This document shows positions 12,401 to 25,900 of a stretch of 64,000 nt of DNA, piece by piece. Source of the stretch: Anas platyrhynchos (taxonomy: Eukaryota > Chordata > Aves > Anseriformes > Anatidae); assembly GCF_047663525.1 (NCBI RefSeq), contig NC_092593.1, positions 26,066,501-26,130,500 of the forward strand, in the 5' to 3' direction. A program made the position numbers and the translations under genes. Each line of letters opens with the position of its first letter. Position 1 is the first letter of the stretch. Below the pieces are notes generated by a model that saw only the letters and a list, made by a program, of their open reading frames with translations, made no database searches and had not been told where the DNA came from.

Positions 12401-15400
12401 TACTTCCATCTTTTCCTGAAAGTGATCAAACCACAGGATGATGACTTGCAGAGTATCTGCTGTAGGGCTCCAGACAGTGGGGACCAGGCTGTTCTCGTCA
12501 GGGTGCTTATAGGAAACTCTTTAGGTTCATTGGCAGGGGAGGAGAGCACAGAATCAGTGCCCTGGCTGCCTGAAAAACTCTGTGCCATTTTTTTTTAATT
12601 GTGTGTGGTGGTGCAACTGGGTGTATTTTGTATTTGTACTGGCGTTAGGGTTTTAGTAAAGGAGAATGTGTATGGATTTCCTGCTGCTTCTTGTATGGCT
12701 GAGAGCTCTAGGAAAAGGAATAGTATGTTTATGCTTTTTAGTGGGGATAATTTGGTTTAAAATCTGGAAAATGTTGCTGATGAGATTTAATGCTTATTGG
12801 AAAGATGCTGGGACTACTTGTCAGGAAAAAAAAAAAAAGCAGCTCTTAATTGTGGCTGGAGAAAGCTCCAGGAGCAGACTGTGACCCTGAATGCAGCAGG
12901 TGACTCAACTCTCCTTGCCTACAACAAGGACATGGATAAGCATCTTTCTGGGAGGGTTAAATTGACCCAGACTTATTGGTTGCAGATACTGTCGTCAAGT
13001 CCTGTGTGAGACAGTGCGAACAGCAAAGCTTACTCCCATTGCTGCACAGCTGCAGGAGCTGGAGGGCAGAGTTGACCAACATACTATCCCCAAAGAGGTA
13101 GGGCAGTACTAGGCCACCCTGGTTTCCTGGAGGGGAATTTGCTGTTTCCTCTTCTATCATACTTCTTCTCATGGAGGGCTGACAGAGGGAGAGCGTTTCT
13201 TCTGTCACTTGTTTAATCTGAGCAGCTGGTCTGTCATCTGAAAGTGCAATATAGTCAAAGTTTTCCATGTGGTTCCTCTGTGGGATAGGCTCTGGGATCC
13301 ATGTTCTCTTCCTGAGCAGGTTTGCCTCTGGTTCTGGGTCCACCAGGGATGAATCATCCTTTGAAGGGGTTTATGAGCTCAGCTGTGCAAAACAGTGTAT
13401 GGTTTCAGGAATAATCATATCATTTATGCTTCCCACACAGAGTAGTACCCTCCATTGCAGAGAATAAAGTAGTGCATACATGCATGCCAGTAAGAGTAAA
13501 GGAATGGGATCTGGCCTTCTCTAACCGCTAAGAGTTGCAGTATGGGCCTTAAGAAGTTAAAATCCTAATATGTGTGTTTATAGAAATCTGTAGATGAATA
13601 CATGTATAACATATTATGTTTTTAAACAACTTACTAAAATGAGAGGTCCACAGAATAATTGTCTGGCAGAGTTGTCCAGAGTTGTCTTTAATCATGCATT
13701 TCATCCTGGTCTGACATATTTGTCCTCATTTTCTTTGCAGACACTTGTACTTTATGCTCTTGGTGTGATGCTGCAGGATAGTTCATCTTGGCTGTCACCG
13801 TACAAGTATGTAGAATCAAGATCTTTATTCCTTTCCAAACTAATTCATTTCCTTTTTTAATTGATACTCTTTAGATCTTACTTCCATGCACAGCCTGCTT
13901 TACTGCAGGACCTGCCTTAAGCAGATTTTGGAGATGAAAGGCAGTCTGTAAGAAAATCTATTTATGAAGATCTTGATTTGTTGGTCTCCATGGGCAGGAA
14001 TATGGGGTAATTCAAGTTACGATCGTCCTGGGCTCCAGTCTGTGTTTGTGTGTGTCTGTCAGGTTTTAATAGTTGTTTTTGTTTTTTGTTTTTCCCACAC
14101 ACACTGCTTCCCTGACAAGCTGATAAATTCTTTTTAAGGTTTTTGGAGGAAAGAGGGGAGAAAGGAAGAAAAACAATGATTTGAATGGTTATGGAATCAC
14201 TGCTTGTTAACATGAAACAGTGACACAAGGGAGGAACAGCCAGTCGGAAGTTTTGTTTTCAGGGGGAAGAAAGTGCTACTTCATTACTTTGGGAAAACAA
14301 TTCTGGATTTCAGGTAGTATTTTGGAGGTTAAAGAAATAAAATGCTGTAGCTTACTGTGGCCTCTAGGTGGCAAATACTAACATTAGTTTGACTTCTTTC
14401 ACTTGGGCTAGAAAAAAATATGGGTCAGTTATTCTAGAGAGAGAGAAGAGACAGCTGAAATCTAGGAGGAAGAACAGAGCCCTTGGAACAGTGCTTGTCT
14501 GCTCCTGCAAGCATATCTCTTGCAAAAGGGTCATGCATTGATACACAACTTATGAATATCTCGGCAGGGATTGATTGCTCAGTAGGATAGAGCAGGCACT
14601 GTGTTTAGGAGAGGTTCACTGGGGGCCACAGGGAAATAACAGGTGAGGAGTGCTGTGAACATTGTTTATTCCAAGAAAAAGGAGGATTGATATTGTGCTT
14701 GAGCCTGAGACAGATGTGTACGTATGTACATGACAGGGACAAGAAATCAGCACTTTGTGGTCTTCTCTCCTACCTACCATATAAAAACAATATGTATGGC
14801 TCTTTGTCCTCCCTATTTATTTTTAATGGCTAGACAGCTGTGATTTCTTTCCTATTACAGTATCTGCAATGTGCCACTTCAGAGGGAATGTAAGCCTGAT
14901 GTTGCTTTAGCTGAGGGTCAGCACCCACATACATGTTCACCTTGGTAGTAGAGCTTGGATGTATAGGCAGGGACCCGAAGACTTGAAGTATAAGAAATAT
15001 TTAACAGAAATTGAAAGAGAACTACCTCCTGGCCATTAAATTTCCTGGGGTTTGTTTGTTTGCTTTTTTATTCTCTAATACCATATGTTTAAATTGAATG
15101 GTATTCTGTTAGTCTCCTTTGGGTTAGTGGATTGTGGGAATCTCATTTTAACTTGTGCTAGTCCCGAATAATATTTTTTTTCACAGCCTCCACCATCCTA
15201 ATGCTGGAAGCCACTTTTCTCACTTGAATGAGTCACCAGCTTCCCTCCCCCAGCATATACACATACACACACACCAGCTGCTTGAAGAGAAGGGCGAGGG
15301 GCAAGGAAAAAAAGGAAAATATTTTTGGAAGTGAGAGAGGGAGGGATGCAGAGAGATGGGGTGGGAGAGGGGGAGAGGGAGACAAATCAGGTTGTGTGTG

Positions 15401-16182
15401 CCCTGGAGGGAAATAGGTGGCAAGTTACAGCATCAGCTCAGCTGTGTACTCGAGCTAAATACCCACTGCTGAGAGTTCATGCATATTAGTTTTAACCCTG
15501 TATCACAGTAACTTAGTTATTCAGCATTTTGACCAAGCTGGGGCACAGCTGACCATCTGGAAACATAGATGTAGTGATGCACAGTTGCCTTCCTGTATCT
15601 GTGTGGAATTACCCAGCATGATTTAGAGAGAAGAGGCACTAGATTGATGCTGTTTGCAAATTAGTGAGATTCTGTATTTCATTGCCAGTTTCTTACTCTT
15701 GTGTGTGTGTGGACATGTGTCCAGAGGAAGGGTTTTGTGCCCTCACGAAAAGCCTCTGTGTTTTGTCTTTTGTAGATTTGACCCAGAGAGATTCAATGAG
15801 GAATCAGCCATGAAAAACCTTTCCTTGTTGGGTTTCTCAGGAAGCCAGGAGTGCCCAGAGTTGAGGTGAGCAAAGGGAAGCAGGTCTCTGCGCATTTCTG
15901 TGGTAGAGAAAAGAGGAGTTTGTTTCAGCCCATTCCTGTTACTGCTGAGACAATCTGTCCAAGCTGGCAGTTGTTCGTTGGCAGATTTATATCATGGCAA
16001 GGTTTTTGTTCTCTTCTGCCTCCTTCCTCAGGTTTGCCTATATGGTGGCTACAGTTCTGCTCAGCATCCTAGTAAGGAAACTATACCTGCACCCAGTGAA
16101 AGGACAAGTCATGGAGACCAAATATGAGCTGGTAACCACACCGAAGGAGGAAGCCTGGATTACGGTGTCCAAGAGAAGCTAA
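3414..16182 (+). CDS. CYP20A1: Cytochrome P450 family 20 subfamily A member 1 (complete, 13 coding exons)
   Basis: Orphan, membrane-anchored haem monooxygenase with no settled substrate. Exons: 3414-3485, 3764-3813, 3892-4058, 6903-7048, 7726-7893, 8597-8675, 10148-10263, 10679-10733, 12163-12283, 12986-13097, 13741-13805, 15776-15865, 16032-16182. They total 1392 nt, 463 codons plus TAA (16180-16182), against 462 residues in human. All junctions are GT-AG and in phase. Residues 1-24 are a hydrophobic N-terminal anchor. The K-helix ExxR is Glu333-Arg336 (ETVR), the PERF-like motif is FDPERF (385-390), and the haem-ligand loop is FSGSQECPEL with Cys410. Two family oddities are present: no canonical FxxGxRxCxG, and an I-helix (about 267-285) without the usual acid-Thr pair. 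The next gene, ABI2, is on the same strand 16.3 kb away. Confidence 0.96.
9975..10010. repeat. Exact tandem 18-bp duplication in CYP20A1 intron 6
   Basis: TCCAAACTGACGCTAATG occurs twice head to tail, without mismatch, about 140 bp before exon 7. Lack of divergence suggests a recent slippage event. Confidence 0.9.
10679..10733 (+). CDS. CYP20A1: CYP20A1 exon 8: I-helix segment lacking the canonical acid-Thr pair
   Basis: 55 nt between TTTCCTAG and GTAAGT. It encodes ILEDTMIFSLAACTITAN. In most P450s this helix carries A/G-G-x-D/E-T-T/S for oxygen activation. No such motif is present here, as in CYP20A1 orthologues generally, so this is a family trait and not damage. Confidence 0.88.
12986..13097 (+). 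CDS. CYP20A1: CYP20A1 exon 10: K-helix ExxR
   Basis: 112 nt after the TTGGTTGCAG acceptor, encoding YCRQVLCETVRTAKLTPIAA and then QLQELEG. Glu333 and Arg336 form the ExxR pair that stabilises the P450 core. The exon ends in phase 0 at a GTAGGG donor. Confidence 0.92.
15331..15390 (+). repeat. Purine (GA-rich) tract in CYP20A1 intron 11
   Basis: About 55 bp nearly all G and A, with repeated GGGAGAGG, preceded by a short CA repeat at 15258-15276. Polypurine tracts can form triplex DNA. Confidence 0.65.
15776..15865 (+). CDS. CYP20A1: CYP20A1 exon 12: haem-ligand cysteine loop
   Basis: 90 nt encoding FDPERFNEESAMKNLSLLGF and then SGSQECPELR. Cys410 is the expected thiolate ligand of the haem. 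The residues around it differ from the standard P450 signature: Gln-Glu replaces the usual Arg-x before Cys, and Glu occupies the position two after Cys where Gly is usual. Confidence 0.93.
16032..16182 (+). CDS. CYP20A1: CYP20A1 terminal coding exon and stop
   Basis: 151 nt after TCCTTCCTCAG. It opens with FAYMVATVLLSILVRKLYLH (L-helix) and ends EEAWITVSKRS before TAA. The C-terminus matches the family in length and sequence. The exon continues into a 3' UTR whose end is not certain. Confidence 0.93.
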
Positions 16183-16360
16183 GAACAAGCAAAATAAGGG
16201 TCTGAAAGTGCCAGTAGTGAAGTCCTGGGCAAGTGTCATAGAGGGAATTGTGCTGGCAGCAAAAGGACACAGCCAGGGAATTTTACATGCATATATTGTT
16301 ACCTTCCACATTCTTAACCACATATGCTTGGGTACTTTTTCTAACTCAACGAATAGTCAT

Positions 16361-16938
16361 ATTAAAGTAGATTTAATCTGTATGCTTCTTTACAATTACT
16401 TTTTGCCCAAACCATTGTAAAGGAAGCAAAAACAAAAACAAACACAAACAAACAAAAAAGCACTTGCAGCAGTGTATCTATGAATTGCTGGGTTCCAGCT
16501 AGTCAAAGACCAGGCTGCTGGTTAGTCTAATCCCTTTCCGACAACAGCCAGATCTGGATAAGGAAGGGACTCTGCCACAGGGAATACTTCTTTGTGGATC
16601 CCGGCTAGATAAGACCTTGGAGACACAAGGACACAGTCTTTCTCTATATATAGGTATTTTTATTCAAAGTGTCTTTCCTACCCTTGAGCTAGAGCTATAA
16701 CTGTCAAGAAGAGCAGATATATCTTGTGAGAAGTATGTGTGAGTGTGCGTGAGAGAAAGAAAAAGAAAGTGGGGTGGGAATTGCACCATCGGGTCTCATG
16801 CTGAGTATATAATCTTGCTGTGCTCTAGGGTTGCAAGAGAAAGGATGACTGAGAAATGCTAGTAAACAGGAGGAATAAAATTGGTTTGGCCCCTGAGAAA
16901 ACAGAAGCATTAGTAATGATATAATGAAATGAAATAAA
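16361..16938 (+). terminator. CYP20A1: Candidate poly(A) signals of CYP20A1
   Basis: Hexamers after the stop codon are ATTAAA at 16361-16366 and AATAAA at 16874-16879 and 16933-16938. Any of them could end a 3' UTR of about 0.2-0.8 kb. Further AATAAA copies lie downstream, and the mammalian gene has a very long 3' UTR, so a longer transcript is possible. Confidence 0.35.
16427..16459. repeat. CAAA-rich simple repeat after CYP20A1 stop
   Basis: Imperfect (CAAA)n/(CAAAAA)n run in the presumed CYP20A1 3' UTR, 245 bp after the stop codon. Confidence 0.75.
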
Positions 16939-19900
16939 ACCACAGAACAAAGCCCTGAGAAAGGGATTCTCTATCCTGACAGTTCTGAGGGCAGTGTCTA
17001 ATCTAATCAGCATCAGAAATTGATGACAGATGCTTGCAATTCATTGAGCTCTGGGTCAGCATGAGACTGGACATGCAAGTACTGGAAAGGGAGAGTGCTG
17101 ATTTTATAGGGCTCTGAATTAATGTTGTGCTTAATAACTTAAAAGCCTTTCAGAGAGCCCTCTTCCAAAATGTGTGTGAGCCAAAGTAGCCACATGTTCA
17201 CGTGCTTTTCCCTGCTTCTTTCTCCCTCTCTTAGCTGTAACAGGCCATCCTGTGGAAGATTTTTCAGAGCCCAACTGAATGGCTTGCAAGGCAGGGACCT
17301 CTTACCTCTTTATCTCAGTACTACTTATTGCCATCCAACCTACTACGGTTCTGTTTCTCTTCCCATTTTACACAGAATCACCCTTTACCTGATCTCGGTA
17401 GGTCTGTTCCCTGTAAACCTGACTTCTCTGTTAACATGAGTTCCAAGCCCCCTTCCTATCCAAATGCGGTGTTGTCATAGGTGAACTGTTGCTCAGTCTG
17501 CAGCTACATGTGCCCGAGCTGCTTTTGCACGCAGCTACTGATGCGTCACAGAAAAGGTCAGGAACATGTGGCTCCCAGTTTCACTGCCTCTGTAGACAGG
17601 GCACACTTCACACAGGTACACCTGTTTCTTTATGTATCTGAGTAACAGCAATTCCCATTTCTACAGACATTATTTCTTTCACTGTCACCTTCCAGGTCAG
17701 GAAATCTGCTGCTTTTACAAAAATGTTTTGGCTGTTGTGTATCTGCCAAGTGCTGGCCTGAATGCAGTCCTTTCAGCTCTCACAGGGTTAATATCTGATG
17801 CCGGCCTCTGTGGGCACCAGACAAAGAAAATTCAGCTCTTGGGTTTAATGTGTCAGCTCTGCTTTTGGTGGAGCTGTGGAGATTCAGATTTGCCCCCCCC
17901 CTGCAGTGCAGTGTGTGTTGGGGGAGATGTAGGACAGAGATTCTGTTCTACTGCTTTTTGTCTGCTGGGCAGGAAAAGGAGAGTTGTGCAGTTCATCTTG
18001 CTGCCTCTCATGCATTGATTTTTATAATGAACTGCAAGAAAGCTTTTGCTAATCTGACCTCCATTTAACTGAAGGTTGGTCATGTCCCCAGATGGCAATT
18101 CATGTTAGACTTTGCTTCACTGCTTATGTAGAAATGCCTCTTTTTCTTCAAGGCTGCAGATGTTCCCTAAACCTTCTGGAGAAATCAGTGTGGTAAAGGA
18201 TTTTACTTTAAAGCATCCCTGGTGTACAGAGGGGGCAAAATAGAAGGGAAGTTATTGCCTTCTTGGAGAAAAAATGGTAGCATAGCACTGTCCCTGCTAA
18301 GAACCACACTAGGAATAGCTGACTTGGTCATATAATTGAGTGGCTAAGATCTGCTTTATTACAGCCATGTGGTGCTAGGGAAGCTTTCACACAGCAGAAA
18401 GCTTCCCAGGAGTAATTGTTCAGACTTTGTTAACAGTGTTTCTCTGCCTTGCTGGAGTTGCATGGGCCAACTGCCTTGCAATAGTTTTTACCCAGTTGCA
18501 GGAAACAAAAATAGGAGTAATTCTGTATAATTTGTTACAAATTTTCTGTCAGTCTGCACAGGTATTGCATCCTTTAAGACAGTATTCTCAGTGTGGGCCA
18601 GTAGCCAAACGGGAGTTTGTGGCTGCTAGGAGACAAGAATGTGGCTTAAAGTGCTCAAAAAAGCCAATGGTTAGTTTGCATTTGCTCAAAACTACTGCCA
18701 AAAAAGTCCCTGGCTCATCAGTTAAAGGTATGTGTGAAGTGTTGGGAGAAAGAAGGGGAGTGAGGATCTCTCAGGCATTCATTATGCATTGCTTGGAGTG
18801 ACACTGAGGGCACAGCCACACTGTTTGCTGCAGTCTGTAAGTTTCCATTGCTCACTCTTTTTGTGTCTGTCACTTCAAACAGTTTAACTCTCAAGATACA
18901 GCACACCACTGCTCAATCCAGCTGTAGCGCCTTTTCTTATGCAATAAAACCCCTTCTTTGTATGGGAATCTTTGTAGATCATAGCTGTCTCTGAAGGTTT
19001 AATATATTTCAGTTGGAAAACGAAATACCAATTTTGTTCCATTTCTCCCCTCACTGTCAAGTGGTTCTTTTTTGGCCTGGTTCCCTGAGGAAGGCCTGTG
19101 TTCAGAGTGTGCCCCCACCCCACTTATGTCTGACTGCTTCCCCTCTCTGTGCCTCTCACAAGAAGTAGCTTTGAGCCCTTGGGTCAAATAGCTGCATTTG
19201 GCAGGGACTGGGGTTTGAAATCTCAACACAACTTTGTTCCTACAAATTTTGTGAAAAAATGGCCGGTCATAGGGAAGAGAGTGTATTCTAGATGTGTCAC
19301 AAGATTGCATCCAAAGCCAAAGCATTGCTAGATGCCAGCCTGCGGAAAAACCTGAGTCAGAGCCTGCACTGTAGCAGAAACCTGAGAGTAGATTCTCTCA
19401 GAAGTCCAGTCAGTAGAGAATAGGGTTTTGTCACTCCTGCTGCTCATAGACCCCACACTAAAGACACACGTTCTGGCCATGACATGGGGGTGCAAGCAGT
19501 ATTGCAACCTGTGGAAAAAAATGCCATAGTCTAGGAATTGAGAGGAGGAAGGTTGCTTCTATATCATAGGAAACTATTGCTTTTTATGCTTCACATTCCT
19601 GTTCTGCACCAGAAAGCTACTTCACAAATTCCACTGGGTGGTTTTGAAGAGCATACAGAAAAGCTGTCATTTCATTCCTTGGGCTTTTACTGTAGAACAA
19701 GCTTCAACAGAGGGCTGCAAATTAATGGAAGGCAAGAGGCTAAATATATCTCTGTCTATGCAACCTGCTGCTCTCAGAAGCAGGCAGCCAGCACAGGTGC
19801 TGGGAGCAGTCAGGCCATTGCAAATTGATTGTCATGGCTGTTTCTGTCTGACACAGGTGTATACTTTTGCCCCTCGTACTGATGGCAACTGGTGAAACAG

Positions 19901-22900
19901 TTAGTAAGCTGTCTGCTTCAGTAAGTTACCTGAATTTGCTTCCCAGTACCTCCAAAATGTCCATGAGTGATGTTATGTCTAGGTTTTAATTAACCTGGGT
20001 TACATATAGAGTTATTATTGCAATGTAGTAATATTCCTCTCCTTTTCCCAGCAGTTCAGGACTTGCCAGTAATAGCTGTGGCATGCAGCTCAGGGATGAG
20101 GACTGTACATTTTATTTTCTGTCATTAAATGGGAAGGATGGTCTTTGCAACTTCTGTCTTGCTTGCTGCAAAAGTAAGTGTCAGTTGTTGGACAGAGTGG
20201 ATGTTTGCTAATTTAAAATACCTTGGGCTGCTCTTCTGCCAGCTCTCCCATTAGCCGTGCAATTACATGAACCAGGGGCTGCTGGCAATGCAAAATGGGG
20301 AAACCACTTATCTGTCTCACTGCATAGTTAATTTATCAACATTTTGGTACTCCTTAACCCACAATTAACTCGTGTTGCCTTCCTAATCTCTGTCTCAGGT
20401 GCTGTGCATGCATTCTCATTTAAAACAGGTGTTGCCACTCAGCATGGCTGACCTTCCTGAGGTTTCTGTTATTGCTGCAGGAAGGGCTTTCTGGCAGGCA
20501 CCCTTGGATATAGATGTATCATAATCAGCAGAGTGAAGTCTACAACTTTTTGGCTTCTTTTCTAAGCTCAGATCCTCCTGTAGCTTGGGGGCAAATGGAA
20601 GCGAGTAGAGCAGTACCTTTACGAAAGCACTTAGAGCATACAGGATTTCACCCAATTCTCTACCCCTTCTATCAAGAATGACAGAAAAGGATGAAAAAGG
20701 CTTGTAATGAGAAGTCAAATCTTCATCACTAGTGGGTTATGCCACCAGGAAGTAGAACGGTTGTGGTTACCGTGACAGCTTGTTGCTGCTTTCCACTTGT
20801 CCAAATCAGAAATTGCTGGAAAATATTATAGGTATCTTTCTCTGTAGCCAGAGAGTATGCACCCATCTTGGCATCTCTCTAGTTGAGCTCAGGACTGTTT
20901 TTTAGCAATCAGTCTTCAACTAAACAAAAGGCCTGTTTGACATCTCTTAGGATTCAATGCCAGGTTTTTGGCAACAGCAGACGGAGAAGAGGAACTACCA
21001 CACGCAGGAAAAAAAAAAAAATGAAGAAAATGTTCCTCACATATGGAGGGTGGGGAAGGAGAGAAGATAAGGGTTTCCATGGCAACATTCCTTGAAGATA
21101 AGTATATTTAAATCTGTGTGAATTTTAGCATTCAAAACACAGTTGTGTTTCCCACAAAAAGATTTGGGGGAGGGCTGGAGTGGAAAGATTTTTTCCCCTG
21201 CTTTTCAGGTCGTTCCTCCTTTTACATAGGAGCCTGAACCTAAGATAAATTAAGTGCTTGCAATTGCTCTGATGCTAACGCTCCTGTAAAGAAAGGCCTT
21301 TCCAAGAGCAAGAAGCATTGGTCATAGTACTGTATCTGCACTGACATCTCTGGCCCAAGCATTTGATCATGTCTTTAATGGGAAAAATAGTTTAATTAGA
21401 ACAATGCTGGGCCAGTGCAAAGTCAAAAGGACAAACCTACAGCATTCCAGGTTAAATCCCGTGTAAATCAGAGCAAGACCTTTATAGTTGACTCTCAGCT
21501 AAGTGATAGTGGTTTTAAGGTAACTGAGGTCTTTGGCCTTGGCCAAAGAGGAGAGGTTGTAGAACTGAAAGAGCAGAGGAGCTGGGTAAAATGCGTCCCT
21601 GGTGAGTGCCTTCATTGCCACAATGACAGTGAAACATCACTGTAGGTAGGCAGCGGATGTTCCTGTGACACTATTAGGCAAGAAATATTTACTCTTTATG
21701 AGTTATCCGTGCTGGGGCTACCCCTGAATCTCTGAAGCTTTTCTGCTCCTATCTGCAGAGCTGAGCAACTTGGAGGCACTGGCATGCTCTGTGCTGCTCT
21801 CACCTCCCTGCTGGAATCCAGGCAGGTCAGCTCTGTCACAAGCCTGGCAGCGAGACAGCCAGTGCTGAGCCTGCTTGGCTGCCAACTTTCTCATCTCACC
21901 AAAATAGGCTTTTTTTTTTTTTTTTTTTTAGCAGTTGCTTCCAACTCAATAATGACTCAGACACTGCAGCAAGGGTAAAGCGATCATCTTCCCTTTCAGA
22001 CCTTTACAGCAGAAGGTCCTGGGTATCCTCTGTGAAAAGCCGGAGCTTGCTGGGCACAGCCATCACCTGGATTCAGTTCTTTAAGTTACCTGATCGAACC
22101 AGATGTTCCTACAGTGCTGTGACCCTGCTGGCTACAGGGCTGTGTTTCAGCAATAGACTAAATGATTCCTACAAGTTCTTTGTGTTTAGCAGTCTTGGGG
22201 AGAAGAGGCTGGGAGGAAAAGAATAGTCATACATAAAGAGAGGATGAGATTTGCCCATTAAGGCTCTTGCCCTGAGCAAAGTTCCCTAGGCTGAGAATCC
22301 TATAAAGAAACAAAGATCTATTGAAACACTAAAGAGAAACGTAGTAAGTCATATTTGGGTGTTTATCTTTTGAGGTGAGAGAGGGGAAACAAATGAGGGT
22401 GTCTGAAAAAGCAAAGTTCATATTGTCAGACTGGAAATTGCCACCTGGTAGCATTTTGTATTGGCTGAGACCCTGATACAGAACAAACAACACTCATCTA
22501 GCTAAGGTGACTATGTCCCTTGTCAGCTTCCCTGTGTCTTGATTGATAAAGCCTACAGGCAGTGTGGAAAAATGAACTTTTTATGGATCTTCTATTGGAA
22601 TCCACTGTTATCAGATATGTTATTGTAAATTCTAGGACTAACATTCAAGCCCTGATGTCAGCACTAACATGAAAATGCATACTCTGGCTTTGTAATTTCT
22701 TGGACTGAAAAGCAACTGTCTTGCTGATGCAGGGCTTGTTAGCCGTGAGTTATTGATTAAATATATCATGTTTATTCCATCCCTTCCGTTCAGACTGCTG
22801 TGGTATTTTGTGCTACAAACTGATGCTCTAGCTCCATGCATTTGCCTTACAGCTGAACCTGGGGAGATACGACAGCTCTGGGATATCTAAATAGCAGAAG

Positions 22901-25900
22901 TGCAGCAACTTCAATCCCTGTTTGGCAGCCTTCAGCATCCAGTATGTCACAAGCTGTTTCTTACTCCATCTTTAGGTGCTTGTAGGATAGCATGTTACAG
23001 TGGTGGGGTTCAGGACACCATGGGCATTAGATGGCAGTAGGTGGATTGCTGCCCCCTTGAACTGCTCCATTGTTGCACCATATATGAACATCCTCATATA
23101 TCTCTAAGCTTCTGCAAAAACAGTTTCCAGGCCAAAAAAACGTGCCTTCTGGCAGGCTGGCTGCCTGCCTGTCTTGCCTGGGGAGAAAGGAGGTTGCCCA
23201 CTGTGTGGCAAATTACCTTCTGACCATGTCCTGTCTCTGTGATGTGGCCATTCTGTTTTTGCAAGCTCTTCCAGGAATCTGAATGGGGGAAAGGTGCCTT
23301 GGGAGAAGAGTGAGCCCTGTGAGTTAATGGGAGCTGACAGGGATGCCTGCAAGAATACACCATTGTGTATTGTAGAAAATCAGCTGGACCAATGGTTGCA
23401 GCTACCCCACGTTCATTGTTGAGTGAGGTATTTGGGAACAGAGAGGGTATTTGAAGCACTTAGTATTTCCGTCATGCAGAATTCATATTAAATTTGCAGG
23501 AGCCTATGCCTTGATTTGATGGCATTTTTCTTGTAAAAGAAAGGAGAAAACTCACTGCTTGCTAGCAGTCTGCTCTAAATTAACCTCAGGCGTGGGCCCA
23601 GGCCTGCAAACCTTTGTATGACTGTGACTATTATTTATGCTGTGTGATTGCATTGAATGCCATTGACTATTCATATATTAGCCTACAACGTAGTTGTGGC
23701 TTTTAGTAACTAGAAACTAAATTTTTGAAGCTGTTCAGGTGTTTGGATTTTGAATATCCCATCAAGCACCTACCTGACTATATAAGTGCCTAGTCGTCTT
23801 TGTAAATCTGGTATTGTCATAAAGCAAAGAAAAGGATCTGGCCTCTGGTTTCATACCCCTGTAGCAGCACCAACCAGGTAGGGCCTGTTGCTGGATGGGC
23901 GTAGTTCATAGTGAACCTCTTCGGTGTTTGAGGAAGCTTATTGGTCACTTTACCCAGTAAAGGTAAAAACACTGCAAAACCTACATCCTGCATTAGCCTT
24001 TATATATCTTAGAGCTGTACTGTTCTGGTGTGGTAAACTGAGTCGAGCAATCACATTTTCTTAATTACCCTCAAGAACTAGAAATCCTTATCACCTCTGT
24101 GTTTCTTTCTCCCACTACTGCACTGGTCTTGAAATTGTCATCACAGCTAAAAATCCTCATTCTGTAAATTAAACTGTGATTTAAAAAAAATGTAACCGTG
24201 CAGCTTCCTCATAAAACTCCAAGTCTTTTGTCGATGTGACTCACTCAATTACTCATGTGGGCAGACATTCAGATAATAAAAGTAGTTAATGGAAAGCAGT
24301 GAGAAATACTGCTGGTTCCTGAGGAGGTAGGGGAGGGGGAAGGCTACTGCGGGTATTTTATCCTAAGAACTGCTGAACTCACTGAGCTCCCAGACATTTT
24401 TTTAAGATAAGGATTTCTCTGGTCTGCTTTTTTTTTTTCTTTGTATAAAAACAGCTTGAAAAATCAGATTGACAATAGAGGAACAAAAGTAGCCTGGCAG
24501 TATATGTGTGCTTCTCTCCTTCCCTTCCTACATATTAGAAATGATAGCCAGTCTCTGCCCCAAATCAGTCTCTTCATCCTAGCAATGTATATATTTAAAC
24601 AACACTCAATGAATTCCTGAATCAAAGAGTACAGCTAGCAGGTGATTAAATGAATCCTTTGGCTGGAGATATTGCATATAGAGACACGGACCAGAGTTTT
24701 CTAGAATAAGTGGGTCCCTGAGATTTGGTGTACAGTAGGCCAGGTAATACAACTACAAAGCAGATTTCAGTGGGACATTTCAGTGGATGCACAATGGAGG
24801 AATATGGGCACTTTTGTAAAAATAGTGAGATACCGCATGGATGTGAGAGCCCCCTTATGCAATGAAATTATACATGTATTATGGCTTCAGGGAGACTTAG
24901 AATTAAGACAAAAGTAGGACTAGTGGAGGAAGACAAACTAAGTAGAGCTGAGGGCTGCCTGTACAAAACAACCACAACAGTTAATTCTTGGTTGTGTGGC
25001 TCTGAGGCTGCTAGGTAATGGAGGGGTGTGCTACTGCAAATGGCTGTGTGAGCCCCTTCCAACAGAAGAGAAGAGTGGAGTGTGAAAAGGGAGAGGACAT
25101 GAGGATGGTCTCATTCCTCATGCAAGATGAGCTGGGAGGGAGACTAGGGCTTGACTTGTAAAATAGAGCTGCTGGCACAGAGAAGCAATGCATGGGTGTT
25201 GAGGCTGTGGACCTGAGTAAGTAAGCTGTCAGATTATATTTAGCAAGTATACACTGCAGAAAAGCACAGAGAGAGAAGGAGGGGAACTAGCGCATAGCTG
25301 AGCTCCATGGGTAGCGAGCGCATACAACAAGGAACAGGGCTGTTTGGAGAGGATGAATTGCTTTGGTGTTCCTGATACAAAAAATGTGAGGCCAGGGATC
25401 TGCACAGACCTGTATGATGACTTTGAGCAGTAGAGCTCAGCTTTTATTTATCCCTCAGTAATAGCTCAGCTGCAGACTGTTAGGTGAAGGGCAACCAACC
25501 TGTGGCCTGTGAACCCTAAATTCACCTCTGGCTCCATGCTAGGGTTGTCTTCTGCAGCAATCCTATTCCCTAGCTTTGGAACCAGTAGTCTGATAGGTCT
25601 TAAAGCCAATGTTACAAGCTGCTGTATACTGCAGCTGCACGCTCAGCTCAGCTCCAACCCACTGGAAGCTTGCTACCTAAGACTGGCATTTGCAAAATAG
25701 GTGAAATACCCTGCCCCATCTGAAATCGGGGGCGTCAATCCATTGGGCTCCTTGGAAAGTCCAGTTCTAAAGAGACAAAGAAGGGGAGAAAAAATGCCTG
25801 TAAAGAGAGAGGCAACTTAGCTCATATAAGAAATCTGTGCCAGTTCTTTGAAGTGGCCCTGTATTACCTGAGAATCAGGTCACTGCTTTAACTAGAAGGA

